Below are positions 8,285 to 15,391 of a stretch of 64,000 nt of DNA, in pieces (position 1 is the first letter of the stretch; each line of letters opens with the position of its first letter). The stretch comes from Rhodanobacteraceae bacterium (GTDB lineage Bacteria; Pseudomonadota; Gammaproteobacteria; Xanthomonadales; Rhodanobacteraceae). The stretch covers positions 1-64,000 of the forward strand of contig SCQS01000066.1 in assembly GCA_004299705.1 (NCBI GenBank), given 5' to 3'. Both the position numbers and the translations under genes were made by a program. The notes under the pieces were generated by a model. The model did no database searches. It saw nothing but the letters and a program-made list of their open reading frames with translations, and was not told where the DNA came from.

Positions 8285-8360
8285 AGGCGCGTAGCTCAAT
8301 CGGCAGAGCGGCGGGCTCATAACCCGCGGGGCGCCGGTTCGAACCCGGCCGCGCCTACCA
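8285..8360 (+). tRNA. tRNA-Met or Ile2 (CAT)
   Basis: Acceptor AGGCGCG/CGCGCCT fully paired, stem GCGGG/CCCGC with loop CTCATAA. CAT could read AUG or, if lysidinylated, AUA. The stem carries three G-C pairs, an initiator-like feature, but position 1-72 is paired. Confidence 0.9.
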
Positions 8361-8367
8361 ACGATTC

Positions 8368-8445
8368 GGGCTGATGGCGCAACCGGACCAGCGCAGCGGA
8401 CTTTTAATCCGAAGGTTGTGGGTTCGAATCCCACTTGGCCCACCA
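8368..8445 (+). tRNA. tRNA-Lys(TTT)
   Basis: Acceptor GGGCTGA/TTGGCCC, stem CGGA/TCCG with loop CTTTTAA; CCA encoded. Confidence 0.93.
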
Positions 8446-8449
8446 TTTT

Positions 8450-8524
8450 GTCCAAGTAGCTCAGCGGTAGAGCAGGCGGCTGTTAACCGCCTTGTCGCAG
8501 GTTCGATCCCTGCCTTGGACGCCA
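8450..8524 (+). tRNA. tRNA-Asn(GTT)
   Basis: Acceptor GTCCAAG/CTTGGAC, stem GGCGG/CCGCC with loop CTGTTAA; CCA encoded. Confidence 0.95.
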
Positions 8525-8533
8525 TCTCAGTAC

Positions 8534-8616
8534 GCCGGCGTGGCGAAATTGGTAGACGCGCGAGTCTCAGACACTCGTGGGCAACCATGTAGGTTCGAGT
8601 CCTACCGCCGGCACCA
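8534..8616 (+). tRNA. tRNA-Leu(CAG)
   Basis: Acceptor GCCGGCG/CGCCGGC, stem CGAGT/ACTCG with loop CTCAGAC; long variable arm; CCA encoded. Confidence 0.95.
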
Positions 8617-8624
8617 CATCGCCC

Positions 8625-8701
8625 GCTCCGGTCGTCTAGCGGCCAAGGACGTCTGGTTCTCAACCAGAAGATCGCAGGTTCGAATCCTGTTCGGAGCACC
8701 A
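8625..8701 (+). tRNA. tRNA-Glu(CTC)
   Basis: Acceptor GCTCCGG, stem TCTGG/CCAGA with loop TTCTCAA; CCA encoded. Confidence 0.95.
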
Positions 8702-8707
8702 ATTCGT

Positions 8708-8782
8708 AGCCCCGTAGCCAAGCGGTAAGGCGCCTGGTTCTGACCCAGGTAAGCGCAGGTTCGATCCCTGCCGGGGCTGCCA
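8708..8782 (+). tRNA. tRNA-Gln(CTG)
   Basis: Acceptor AGCCCCG/CGGGGCT, stem CCTGG/CCAGG with loop TTCTGAC; CCA encoded. Confidence 0.95.
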
Positions 8783-8786
8783 ATTC

Positions 8787-8861
8787 GTTCGGGTGGCAGA
8801 GCGGCCATGCGTCGGACTGCAAATCCGTCTTACGCCGGTTCGAATCCGGCCCCGAACTCCA
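8787..8861 (+). tRNA. tRNA-Cys(GCA)
   Basis: Acceptor GTTCGGG/CCCGAAC, loop CTGCAAA, discriminator T as usual for tRNA-Cys; CCA encoded. Confidence 0.95.
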
Positions 8862-8867
8862 GATTCG

Positions 8868-8943
8868 GCCCCCGTAGCTCAGACGGTAGAGCGGCAGCTT
8901 GAAGAGCTGCGCGTCGCAGATTCGAACCCTGCCGGGGGCACCA
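8868..8943 (+). tRNA. tRNA-Phe(GAA)
   Basis: Acceptor GCCCCCG/CGGGGGC, stem GCAGC/GCTGC with loop TTGAAGA; CCA encoded. Confidence 0.95.
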
Positions 8944-8960
8944 TCCCGCAACACCAACAC

Positions 8961-9036
8961 GTTCCGGTCGTCTAGCGGCCAGGATACCGACCTTTCAAGT
9001 CGGATGACGCGGGTTCAAATCCCGCCCGGAACACCA
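8961..9036 (+). tRNA. tRNA-Glu(TTC)
   Basis: Acceptor GTTCCGG, stem CCGAC/GTCGG with loop CTTTCAA; CCA encoded. Confidence 0.95.
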
Positions 9037-9040
9037 ACAT

Positions 9041-9117
9041 AGCCCCGTCGCCAAGCGGCCGAAGGCACCGGATTTTGATTCCGGTATTCGCAGGTTCGAA
9101 TCCTGCCGGGGTTGCCA
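9041..9117 (+). tRNA. tRNA-Gln(TTG)
   Basis: Acceptor AGCCCCG/CGGGGTT, stem CCGGA/TCCGG with loop TTTTGAT; CCA encoded. Confidence 0.95.
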
Positions 9118-9122
9118 ATTTT

Positions 9123-9197
9123 GGGTTCGTAGCTCAATGCCAGAGCTCCCGGCTCTTAACCGGGTGGATCGGGGTTCAAGTCTCCGCGAGCCCACCA
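9123..9197 (+). tRNA. tRNA-Lys(CTT)
   Basis: Acceptor GGGTTCG/CGAGCCC, stem CCCGG/CCGGG with loop CTCTTAA; CCA encoded. Confidence 0.95.
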
Positions 9198-9201
9198 ACA
9201 T

Positions 9202-9278
9202 GCCCTTGTGGCGCAACCGGACAGCGCGCGAGTTTCCGAAGCTCGAGACTGCAGGTTCGAATCCTGCCAAGGGCGCCA
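9202..9278 (+). tRNA. tRNA-Arg(CCG)
   Basis: Acceptor GCCCTTG/CAAGGGC, loop TTCCGAA (anticodon CCG) closed by a T-G pair; CCA encoded. Confidence 0.93.
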
Positions 9279-9285
9279 ATGTCAT

Positions 9286-9362
9286 ACCCCAGTAGCTCAG
9301 TGGATGAGAGCGTCCGGCTACGAACCGGAAGGTCGCGGGTTCAAGTCCTGCCTGGGGTGCCA
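9286..9362 (+). tRNA. tRNA-Arg(ACG)
   Basis: Acceptor ACCCCAG/CTGGGGT, stem TCCGG/CCGGA with loop CTACGAA. A34 implies inosine editing by TadA. CCA encoded. Confidence 0.95.
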
Positions 9363-9366
9363 TCTT

Positions 9367-9443
9367 GCCCGCGTGGCGCAGCCGGAGAGCGCGCGAAGCT
9401 CCTACCTTCGAGGCCGCAGGTTCGAATCCTGCCGCGGGCGCCA
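9367..9443 (+). tRNA. tRNA-Arg(CCT)
   Basis: Acceptor GCCCGCG/CGCGGGC, stem CGAAG/CTTCG with loop CTCCTAC; CCA encoded. Confidence 0.95.
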
Positions 9444-9446
9444 AAT

Positions 9447-9536
9447 GGAGAGGTGGCCGAGAGGCCGAAGGCAGCGGCTTGCTAAGCCGTAGGCGGCGAG
9501 CGCCGTCCATGGGTTCGAATCCCATCCTCTCCGCCA
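9447..9536 (+). tRNA. tRNA-Ser(GCT)
   Basis: Acceptor GGAGAGG/CCTCTCC, loop TTGCTAA (anticodon GCT), long variable arm; CCA encoded. Confidence 0.95.
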
Positions 9537-9543
9537 GTTCGAT

Positions 9544-9620
9544 GGTGGCCGTAGCCAAGAGGCAAAGGCACCCGGTTGTGATCCGGGTAATCGACGGTTC
9601 GAGTCCGTCCGGCCACCCCA
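9544..9620 (+). tRNA. tRNA-His(GTG)
   Basis: Acceptor GTGGCCG/CGGCCAC plus the extra G(-1) facing discriminator C, the tRNA-His identity element; loop TTGTGAT; CCA encoded. Confidence 0.95.
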
Positions 9621-9636
9621 TCCATCAGACCAATAC

Positions 9637-9711
9637 GGTGACGAGGCCGATCGGCGAGGCGCGGCTTTCATAAGGCCGCAGTAGAAGGTTCGACCCCTTC
9701 CGTCACCACCA
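9637..9711 (+). tRNA. tRNA-Met or Ile2 (CAT), atypical
   Basis: Acceptor GGTGACG/CGTCACC, loop TTCATAA. Position 8 is A instead of the near-universal T, and the anticodon stem can extend to six pairs. Third CAT tRNA of the array. Confidence 0.8.
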
Positions 9712-9714
9712 ATC

Positions 9715-9791
9715 CGGTGCATAGCTCAGCTTGGTAGAGCGCGGCGTTCGGGACGCCGAGGTCGCAGGTTCGAGTCCTGCTACACCGACCA
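9715..9791 (+). tRNA. tRNA-Pro(CGG)
   Basis: Acceptor CGGTGCA/TACACCG, stem CGGCG/CGCCG with loop TTCGGGA; CCA encoded. Confidence 0.94.
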
Positions 9792-9796
9792 CTTTT

Positions 9797-9873
9797 CGGG
9801 GCGTAGCTCAGCCTGGTAGAGCGCCAACTTTGGGAGTTGGATGTCGCGAGTTCGAGTCTCGCCACCCCGACCA
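9797..9873 (+). tRNA. tRNA-Pro(TGG)
   Basis: Acceptor CGGGGCG, stem CCAAC/GTTGG with loop TTTGGGA; CCA encoded. Confidence 0.95.
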
Positions 9874-9880
9874 AATCGTA

Positions 9881-9955
9881 GGACGCGTAGCTCAGCGGTA
9901 GAGCACCCGGCTGATAACCGGGAGGCCGCAGGTTCGATCCCTGCCGCATCCACCA
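9881..9955 (+). tRNA. tRNA-Ile(GAT)
   Basis: Acceptor GGACGCG/CGCATCC has one C-A mismatch at pair 4-69; stem CCCGG/CCGGG with loop CTGATAA; CCA encoded. Confidence 0.9.
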
Positions 9956-9961
9956 CTTCAC

Positions 9962-10036
9962 GGGGCCGTAGCTCAGCGGGAGAGTTCCTGCTTTGCAAGC
10001 AGGCTGTCGTGGGTTCGAATCCCACCGGCTCCACCA
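9962..10036 (+). tRNA. tRNA-Ala(TGC)
   Basis: Acceptor GGGGCCG/CGGCTCC with the G3-T70 wobble that identifies alanine tRNA; loop TTTGCAA; CCA encoded. Confidence 0.95.
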
Positions 10037-10040
10037 CTAC

Positions 10041-10115
10041 TGGCGCTTAGTTCAGCGGTAGAACACCTGCCCTACAAGCAGGGTGTCGCAGGTTCGATCC
10101 CTGCAGCGCCAACCA
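10041..10115 (+). tRNA. tRNA-Val(TAC)
   Basis: Acceptor TGGCGCT/AGCGCCA, stem CCTGC/GCAGG with loop CCTACAA; CCA encoded. Confidence 0.94.
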
Positions 10116-10119
10116 CCTT

Positions 10120-10195
10120 GCCGGATTAGCTCAATTGGCAGAGCAGCCGCTTCGTAAGCGGCAGGTTCGCGGTTCGACTCCGTGATTCGGCACCA
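10120..10195 (+). tRNA. tRNA-Thr(CGT)
   Basis: Acceptor GCCGGAT/ATTCGGC, stem GCCGC/GCGGC with loop TTCGTAA; CCA encoded. Confidence 0.95.
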
Positions 10196-10202
10196 CACAC
10201 CT

Positions 10203-10278
10203 GCCGGTGTAGCTCAGTTGGTAGAGCGCCTGCTTTGTAAGCAGGATGTCCCGGGTTCGACCCCTGGCGCCGGCACCA
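10203..10278 (+). tRNA. tRNA-Thr(TGT)
   Basis: Acceptor GCCGGTG/CGCCGGC, stem CCTGC/GCAGG with loop TTTGTAA; CCA encoded. Confidence 0.95.
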
Positions 10279-10301
10279 CTTCCGCACCATCACCCACGCT
10301 T

Positions 10302-10378
10302 GCCCGCGACGCACAACCGGAACGTGCGGCGGATTTCTAATCCGCAGGCTGTGGGTTCGAATCCCACCGCGGGCGCCA
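10302..10378 (+). tRNA. tRNA-Arg(TCT)
   Basis: Acceptor GCCCGCG/CGCGGGC, stem GCGGA/TCCGC with loop TTTCTAA; CCA encoded. Last gene of the array, 35 bases before the HNH gene. Confidence 0.95.
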
Positions 10379-10413
10379 ACCAGCGCATGCACACCTGAAG
10401 CAAGGAGAACGAA

Positions 10414-11013
10414 GTGGACCGGTACTACGCCCACGCGGCACCGCGCACATCGCGCAGCCTGCTGCTGAACGAAGCAGGCTCGCCGGTGCGGTGGCTGTCG
10501 TGGCAGGAGGCGGCCTTGGCCGTCATGGATCGCAACGTCGCATGGTCGGCGGGCGAGACCGTGACCGTCTTGCGCGGAGGAATCCAGCGCGACGGCGTGC
10601 GCAGCCTGCTGACCCTGCCAGCCGTGGTGGCGCTGCGGATGCCGCATGACGTCCCGACGCGCGAGCGCGCGCCGCTGTGCAATCCGCTGCTGTTCAAGCG
10701 CGATCGTGGCCTGTGCTTGTACTGCGGTGAGCAGTTCCACGACAAGGATCTGACCCGCGACCACGTATACCCGCGGTGCCGCGGCGGCGTCGATGCATGG
10801 GAGAACGTCGTATCCGCGTGCAGGGCTTGCAACCAGCGCAAAGGTGGCCGCTCGCCGGAAGAAGCCGGCATGGAGCTGCTGGCCGTGCCGTACGCGCCGA
10901 ACCGCGCGGAACACCTCATCCTCGAGGGACGGCACATCCTTGCCGATCAGATGGAATTCCTGCTGGCCGCTGTGCCTTCGGCACGACGTGGTCGCTATGC
11001 CAGAGACGACTGA
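10414..11013 (+). CDS. HNH endonuclease
   Basis: A 199-residue protein with an HNH/zinc-ribbon core in its second half: CLYCGEQF, then LTRDHVYPRCRGG, then ENVVSACRACNQRKGGR. The two CxxC pairs bind the structural metal, and the D-H and N residues fit a metal-dependent DNA (or RNA) nicking site. GTG 10414 follows AAGGAG. It starts only 35 bases after the last tRNA on the same strand, so it may be co-transcribed with the array. It could be a homing-type or defence nuclease; nothing here shows its substrate. Confidence 0.8.
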   Translation: MDRYYAHAAPRTSRSLLLNEAGSPVRWLSWQEAALAVMDRNVAWSAGETVTVLRGGIQRDGVRSLLTLPAVVALRMPHDVPTRERAPLCNPLLFKRDRGLCLYCGEQFHDKDLTRDHVYPRCRGGVDAWENVVSACRACNQRKGGRSPEEAGMELLAVPYAPNRAEHLILEGRHILADQMEFLLAAVPSARRGRYARDD

Positions 11014-11128
11014 CACACGCGCTCGCGCGTCTACGTGAAGCCCCCGCGCCAGCGTGGACCGCTTGAATCAAAAGCGCTCTCGCCACGTGCAAAGCGCACG
11101 CTCGCGTGTCGGCAAAGGCGCGCCCAAG

Positions 11129-11686
11129 TCAAGCGCGCCCATCTGGCGTATTCACGGGAGGCTGCGCTCCATCCGGCTCTGGCAGGTGGCGGATGTACCA
11201 CCACACCCAAAGTACAGCGGCGACCCCGCATACCGCCATCGTTGCGAGTACGGCAATGAAATTCCCATCGTTATAAAAGATGGCACCCGAGTACGCCACA
11301 GCGGCCAACCCGAATGCAGCAGCGAGCCAGCGCGCGGTTGAGATCGCATTTCGACAGAGACGCCACACAGCGACAGCACCAACCAGAATTGCTAACGCGA
11401 ATGAGACCAGTAGGTTGAGGTGGCCAACAAGGTGCTGGACGAAGCCGGCCGCGATAAGCCAAATGGGCACCGGCCAAACTGACCCCCAGAACCAGTAGTT
11501 GAATTTCGCAAAAACAGAATCCACGACGAACGGCGACACGGCGAGGACAACAAAGAAAACGATGAAGCCGACGTTGTCTGCGCTATCGGATCCGAGCGTC
11601 ACGTAGGCACATAAATAGGCCACGACCGCCCACGTGAAAACAACCGGGAGACGCGAGACAACTCTGTCCTTAATCGGGCTCGACAT
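11129..11686 (-). CDS. multi-spanning membrane protein, 185 aa
   Basis: Five or so hydrophobic segments (for example LIAAGFVQHLVGHLNLLVSF and MAVCGVAAVLWVWWYI), no recognised family. ATG 11686 follows AGGAG. Divergent from the GHKL gene. Its leader has a small GCCT/AGGC hairpin before the ribosome site. Function unknown. Confidence 0.6.
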   Translation of the reverse strand: MSSPIKDRVVSRLPVVFTWAVVAYLCAYVTLGSDSADNVGFIVFFVVLAVSPFVVDSVFAKFNYWFWGSVWPVPIWLIAAGFVQHLVGHLNLLVSFALAILVGAVAVWRLCRNAISTARWLAAAFGLAAVAYSGAIFYNDGNFIAVLATMAVCGVAAVLWVWWYIRHLPEPDGAQPPVNTPDGRA

Positions 11687-11797
11687 AACACTCTCCTGCC
11701 TATAAAGGCCGTCAGGAGGCATCGTCATTCAACTGCGTCTCAATACCAGAGACGCTGGGCAGGTCAATATGGCCGGGATGAACCACCCGCCGCGGGT

Positions 11798-11903
11798 ATG
11801 GCAACACCGCGCAACACACCGCCGGGCGCCACGGAGAGCTTGGTTCGAACACCATTCTGGTGATCGGCCCACCCGCGGCAGAACGCGGGAACAGGAGTCA
11901 AAA
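11798..11903 (+). promoter_or_regulatory. CGCAAC promoter/leader module (GHKL gene)
   Basis: CGCAACACACC at 11810-11820, TATGGC at its -13 to -8, GAACACC with the arms CACCA/TGGTG, then a second stem CCCGCG/CGCGGG just before AGGAG. At 94 bases this is the longest of the set. Confidence 0.7.
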
Positions 11904-13589
11904 GTGGCAGAGACACGCAGATTCACGGTGAACCCGGCCATCATCCGGCACCTCATCAGCAGCCAGGCAGGCACGCTCGAAAAAGCTTTCGGGGAGTGCG
12001 TCATGAACAGTATCGACGCCGGCGCAAGCAAGGTTGAAATCAGCCTGGACAACGACGGGTTCGTGGTCATGGATGATGGCTGCGGCTTCAAGACACGCGA
12101 GGAAGTGCTGGCGTGCTTCGAGGTCTTTGGCTTCGAGCACACCGACAAGAGCCGAGTGTTCGGACAGTTCGGCCTCGGCCGTGCGCAACTCTGGAACTGG
12201 GCAAGCACCATCTGGAGCACGCACCAATTTCGGCTGGACGTGGACATTCGCGCCCGCGGACTCGATTACGAGCTGGCGGACAACCTGGACGACGTGCCCG
12301 GCATGACGATCGGCGGCGGCTTTTACGAGCGTCTGCCGGAAGCGGAGCGCCAGTCGTGCATCCGCGGGCTGGAACGCATGTGCAAATACTCGGTGATCCC
12401 GGTCTTCATCAACGGCCGCAACATCCAGCACGACCCGGCCACTGCCAAATGGCAGTACGAGGACGAAAACTGCTGGATCAGGAAGTCGGATGGCTGGGGC
12501 GTCGACATTTACAACCAGGGCATCCTCGTTCGCAGCTATTCGAGCAGCGAGATCGGCATCAGCGGCGCCATTGTCACGAAGCGCGGCAAGGTGTTGGCCG
12601 TCTCCATGTCCCGCACGGATGTGCTCACGCAAACCTGCAAGCTGTGGCCGAAGATCAAGGCGGCCGCGGCGAAGCTGGTCGACGTCGAGGTCAAGTCTGG
12701 AAAATCACGTCTCACGGACGAGAAGCGCGACTTCCTGGCCCAGGCGACCATCAATCCTGACGGGTGCGATGGTTTCATGGATCTCAAGGTCTTCACGCTT
12801 TCGAACGGCCGGCATGAAAGCCTGTCAGCCCTGCTGTACAAGCTGATCCGGACCGATGACATGATCTTGACCACGGCACCACACGGCGACAAGGTTGCCG
12901 AGCGTGCCATGCGTGACGGCCTGGCCGTGGTGCTCGCGCCACGCACGCTCTCGAGGTTCGACGCCGAAAGCGTGTCCGCGCTTGTGGACTGCCTGATCGA
13001 ACGACTTGGCGCATCTTCTCTGCGCGAGAACTGGCAATTCCAGCGGATCAATGAAATCCGCGACCGGGTCTATGAATCGCTCGACGATTCACCAATCAAG
13101 TCCGTGCTGCGCGCCGAAGTGGTGCCAACGCACGAATGGAAGCCCATGCATCGGGCCATGATCTCGGCGCTGAACCTGGTGAACGGTCCGGCCGCATACG
13201 CCGTCGCCTCGCAAACCGGCACCGAAAATCCGGCAAGGGCACTTGTCGTCGGCGAAAGCAACGCGGCCGAGGCCTTCACGGACGGATCCACGTTCGTTGC
13301 GATCGAGACGGAGGCGCTGGACAAAGCTATCCATGATGGACTGCCCGGCATGCTGCGCCTGGTCGGCATCATCGTGCACGAGTATCTGCACAACGACGAC
13401 GACAGCGGATCGCACATCCACGATCAGGAGTTCTACGAGTCGTTCCACGAAGTGATGCTTGACTCGGCGGATTCCCTGTACGCCCGTTGCCTCGAAGCGT
13501 TCCGCTTCTACTGCAAGCGCGTCGAGAAGATCAACGCCAGGCTCGCAAAGCAGGCGGATGTCGTGGCGATGTCGGCGGCCCAAGCCTGA
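11904..13589 (+). CDS. GHKL (HSP90/MutL-like) ATPase with C-terminal HExxH region
   Basis: A 561-residue protein. The N-terminal third carries the GHKL ATP-binding motifs: ECVMNSIDAGAS (N box, near residue 30), MDDGCGF (G1) and GQFGLGRAQ (G2). The last ~100 residues contain IIVHEYLHND followed by SHIHDQEF, a zinc-metallopeptidase-like HExxH with nearby His/Asp/Glu. GHKL ATPases act as ATP-driven clamps; a fused protease-like end suggests ATP-gated processing of a partner, which is inference. GTG 11904 is chosen over the in-frame ATG 11769 because AGGAG lies 6 bases upstream and the CGCAAC leader covers the interval. Flanked by tRNA/HNH and dnaB. Confidence 0.75.
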   Translation: MAETRRFTVNPAIIRHLISSQAGTLEKAFGECVMNSIDAGASKVEISLDNDGFVVMDDGCGFKTREEVLACFEVFGFEHTDKSRVFGQFGLGRAQLWNWASTIWSTHQFRLDVDIRARGLDYELADNLDDVPGMTIGGGFYERLPEAERQSCIRGLERMCKYSVIPVFINGRNIQHDPATAKWQYEDENCWIRKSDGWGVDIYNQGILVRSYSSSEIGISGAIVTKRGKVLAVSMSRTDVLTQTCKLWPKIKAAAAKLVDVEVKSGKSRLTDEKRDFLAQATINPDGCDGFMDLKVFTLSNGRHESLSALLYKLIRTDDMILTTAPHGDKVAERAMRDGLAVVLAPRTLSRFDAESVSALVDCLIERLGASSLRENWQFQRINEIRDRVYESLDDSPIKSVLRAEVVPTHEWKPMHRAMISALNLVNGPAAYAVASQTGTENPARALVVGESNAAEAFTDGSTFVAIETEALDKAIHDGLPGMLRLVGIIVHEYLHNDDDSGSHIHDQEFYESFHEVMLDSADSLYARCLEAFRFYCKRVEKINARLAKQADVVAMSAAQA

Positions 13590-13603
13590 CACCATGCACT
13601 ACC

Positions 13604-13636
13604 AAAAACCCCGTGCCGCACTGGCACGGGGTTTTT
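13604..13636 (+). terminator. intrinsic terminator after GHKL gene
   Basis: AAAAACCCCGTGCC and its complement around a 5-base loop, ending in TTTTT; typical bidirectional Rho-independent terminator. Confidence 0.85.
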
Positions 13637-13733
13637 CTTTGGCTGGCGGGCGCGCAACAGCCAGCAGTTCATCGCCATGGATGTGCTTGGCTGGCCAATA
13701 CGCCACCGCCACGTTGCACCAACGCTCCACACT

Positions 13734-13758
13734 GTTATCCACCGTGCCTGTGGATAAC
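13734..13758. repeat. inverted DnaA-box-like pair before dnaB
   Basis: GTTATCCAC (13734-13742) and its inverted copy GTGGATAAC (13750-13758), 7 bases apart. The right copy read on the minus strand is TTATCCACA, the classical DnaA box; the left is TTATCCACC, one mismatch. Next to dnaB this may mark an origin or a DnaA-controlled promoter. Confidence 0.6.
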
Positions 13759-13818
13759 TCCATGCGAACTCCCACTCGGTCTCACGGGATAGTGAGCCGC
13801 CAGCGGCGCGGCAGGTTC

Positions 13819-13849
13819 AAAACACGGTTACCCCGCAGTATCGTAAAAT
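13819..13849 (+). promoter_or_regulatory. dnaB promoter with operator-like palindrome
   Basis: AAAACACGGTTAC (13819-13831) matches the GTAACACGGTTAC palindrome at 11 of 13 positions. TAAAAT at 13844-13849 is a good -10; the ATG at 13856 is exactly six bases later, predicting a leaderless mRNA. Confidence 0.5.
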
Positions 13850-13855
13850 GTGGAT

Positions 13856-15391
13856 ATGTCGGTTACGCCCGAACAAGCATCCGCACCTCCACTCCCCCGC
13901 CCCATCCCCATGCCGGGCGAGCGGCGGCCCTTTCCAGAGTGGGCGGAGGTCCCGCCGGCGCCGGAGGATGCGTCTCGCCACGGCCGGCAGCATCATGCCT
14001 ACAATCCACGTGTGAACGGCCGCAAGCCAAACCTGCCGCAACCAGCCACCATGCCACCGCATTCGATTGCGGCCGAGCAGGCGGTGCTGGGCGGCCTGCT
14101 GCTTGTCAACCAAGCGTGGGATCTGATCGTCGACAGGATTTCCGAGGAAGACTTCTACCGCCGCGAGCACCGGCTGATCTTCCAGGCCATCCGCGAGCTG
14201 ACCGAGCAGGGGCAGCCGTCCGATGCCGTGACCCTTGGTGAGTGGTTCGAGCGCAACGGCGAGATCGCCACGATCGGCGGCCCTGCGTACCTCGCGGACC
14301 TCGCCAACAACATTCCGAGCGCGGCCAACATCACCGCCTACGCGGACATCGTTCGTGACAAGGCAACGCTGCGCAACCTGATCGAAGCTGGAACCCGTAT
14401 CGCCGGCGACGGCGCCAACCCGGAAGGCCGGCTGACCCCGGAAATCCTCGATGCGGCCGAACAGCGCGTATTCCAGCTCGCTGAATCGGTTGCCCGCGGC
14501 CGGCCGCAAGTCGTGCCGATCCGCCAGCCGATCAAGGATGCTGTCCGGCTGCTTGCGGAACGCCACGCCAACCGTGGCCAGCTCGCGGGGCTCACGACAG
14601 GCTTCAAGGATCTCGACGACCTGACTTCCGGCCTGCAGCGCCAGGACCTGGTGATCGTCGCGGGCCGCCCGTCGATGGGCAAGACCGCATTCGCGCTCAA
14701 CCTTGCCGAAGCGGCCTTGCTGCGCGCCCGTGAGCCGGTGCTGGTGTTCTCGCTGGAAATGTCACCGACGCAGTTGGCCTTCCGGCTGCTTTCGTCGCTC
14801 GGGCATCTCGACCAGCAGCGGTTGCGCTCCGGCGACCTCGACGAAGAGGAATGGATGCGCCTGAACCAGTCGTCGACCTTGCTGGCAGATGCAAAGCTGT
14901 TCATCGACGGAACGTCGGCACTGTCGCCAACGGAGGTGCGCTCGCGCGCGCGCCGCATGAAGCGCGAGAACGGCCTTGGGCTGGTGGTGGTCGACTACAT
15001 GCAGTTGATGCAGGTGCCAGGGAACAAGGAAAACCGCGCGACGGAAATCGCGGAGATTTCGCGCAACCTGAAAGCCATGGCCAAGGAACTGGATGTGCCA
15101 GTGGTTGCGCTCTCGCAGTTGAACCGCGCGCTGGAACAGCGCAACGACAAGCGCCCCATGATGAGTGATCTGCGCGAATCCGGCGCGATCGAACAGGACG
15201 CGGACCTGATCCTGTTCCTGTACCGCGATGAGGTCTACAACAAGGAGACGCGGTGGAAGGGAACCGCCGAGGTCATCATCGGCAAGCAGCGCAACGGACC
15301 GATCGACACCGTGCGTCTGACGTTCCTGTCGAAGTACACACGGTTCGAGGATTACGCGCCGATGAGCGCATGGGACGGGGACTCCACATGA
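13856..15391 (+). CDS. dnaB: replicative DNA helicase DnaB
   Basis: A 511-residue DnaB-family helicase: N-terminal domain (HSIAAEQAVLGGLLL), linker, and RecA-like C-terminal domain with Walker A GRPSMGKTAFALN, Walker B LVVVDYMQLM, and the SDLRESGAIEQDAD motif. It unwinds duplex DNA ahead of the fork, here presumably for element replication. ATG 13856 is preferred on the leaderless-promoter argument; GTG 13850 is in frame and there is no Shine-Dalgarno for either. A proline-rich N-terminal extension (~45 residues) is longer than usual. First gene of a five-gene operon whose members overlap by start/stop. Confidence 0.93.
   Translation: MSVTPEQASAPPLPRPIPMPGERRPFPEWAEVPPAPEDASRHGRQHHAYNPRVNGRKPNLPQPATMPPHSIAAEQAVLGGLLLVNQAWDLIVDRISEEDFYRREHRLIFQAIRELTEQGQPSDAVTLGEWFERNGEIATIGGPAYLADLANNIPSAANITAYADIVRDKATLRNLIEAGTRIAGDGANPEGRLTPEILDAAEQRVFQLAESVARGRPQVVPIRQPIKDAVRLLAERHANRGQLAGLTTGFKDLDDLTSGLQRQDLVIVAGRPSMGKTAFALNLAEAALLRAREPVLVFSLEMSPTQLAFRLLSSLGHLDQQRLRSGDLDEEEWMRLNQSSTLLADAKLFIDGTSALSPTEVRSRARRMKRENGLGLVVVDYMQLMQVPGNKENRATEIAEISRNLKAMAKELDVPVVALSQLNRALEQRNDKRPMMSDLRESGAIEQDADLILFLYRDEVYNKETRWKGTAEVIIGKQRNGPIDTVRLTFLSKYTRFEDYAPMSAWDGDST

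Noticed and set aside
7061-10300. Many long frames antisense or parallel to the tRNA array
   Set aside because: They contain repeated translations of tRNA T-arms (for example GWDSNP or FEPT runs), so they are artefacts of structured RNA genes.
7328-10378. CRISPR-like regular spacing in the tRNA region
   Set aside because: The periodicity comes from conserved tRNA T-arm sequence (GGTTCGAATCC); each unit folds as a tRNA with a different anticodon.
11769-11903. N-terminal extension of the GHKL protein from ATG 11769
   Set aside because: The segment covers the CGCAAC leader and both hairpins; GTG 11904 has a good AGGAG.
12034-13792. Large alternative-frame open reading frames in the GHKL and dnaB genes
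   Set aside because: Shadow frames typical of GC-rich DNA, Arg/Ala/Pro-rich and without ribosome sites.
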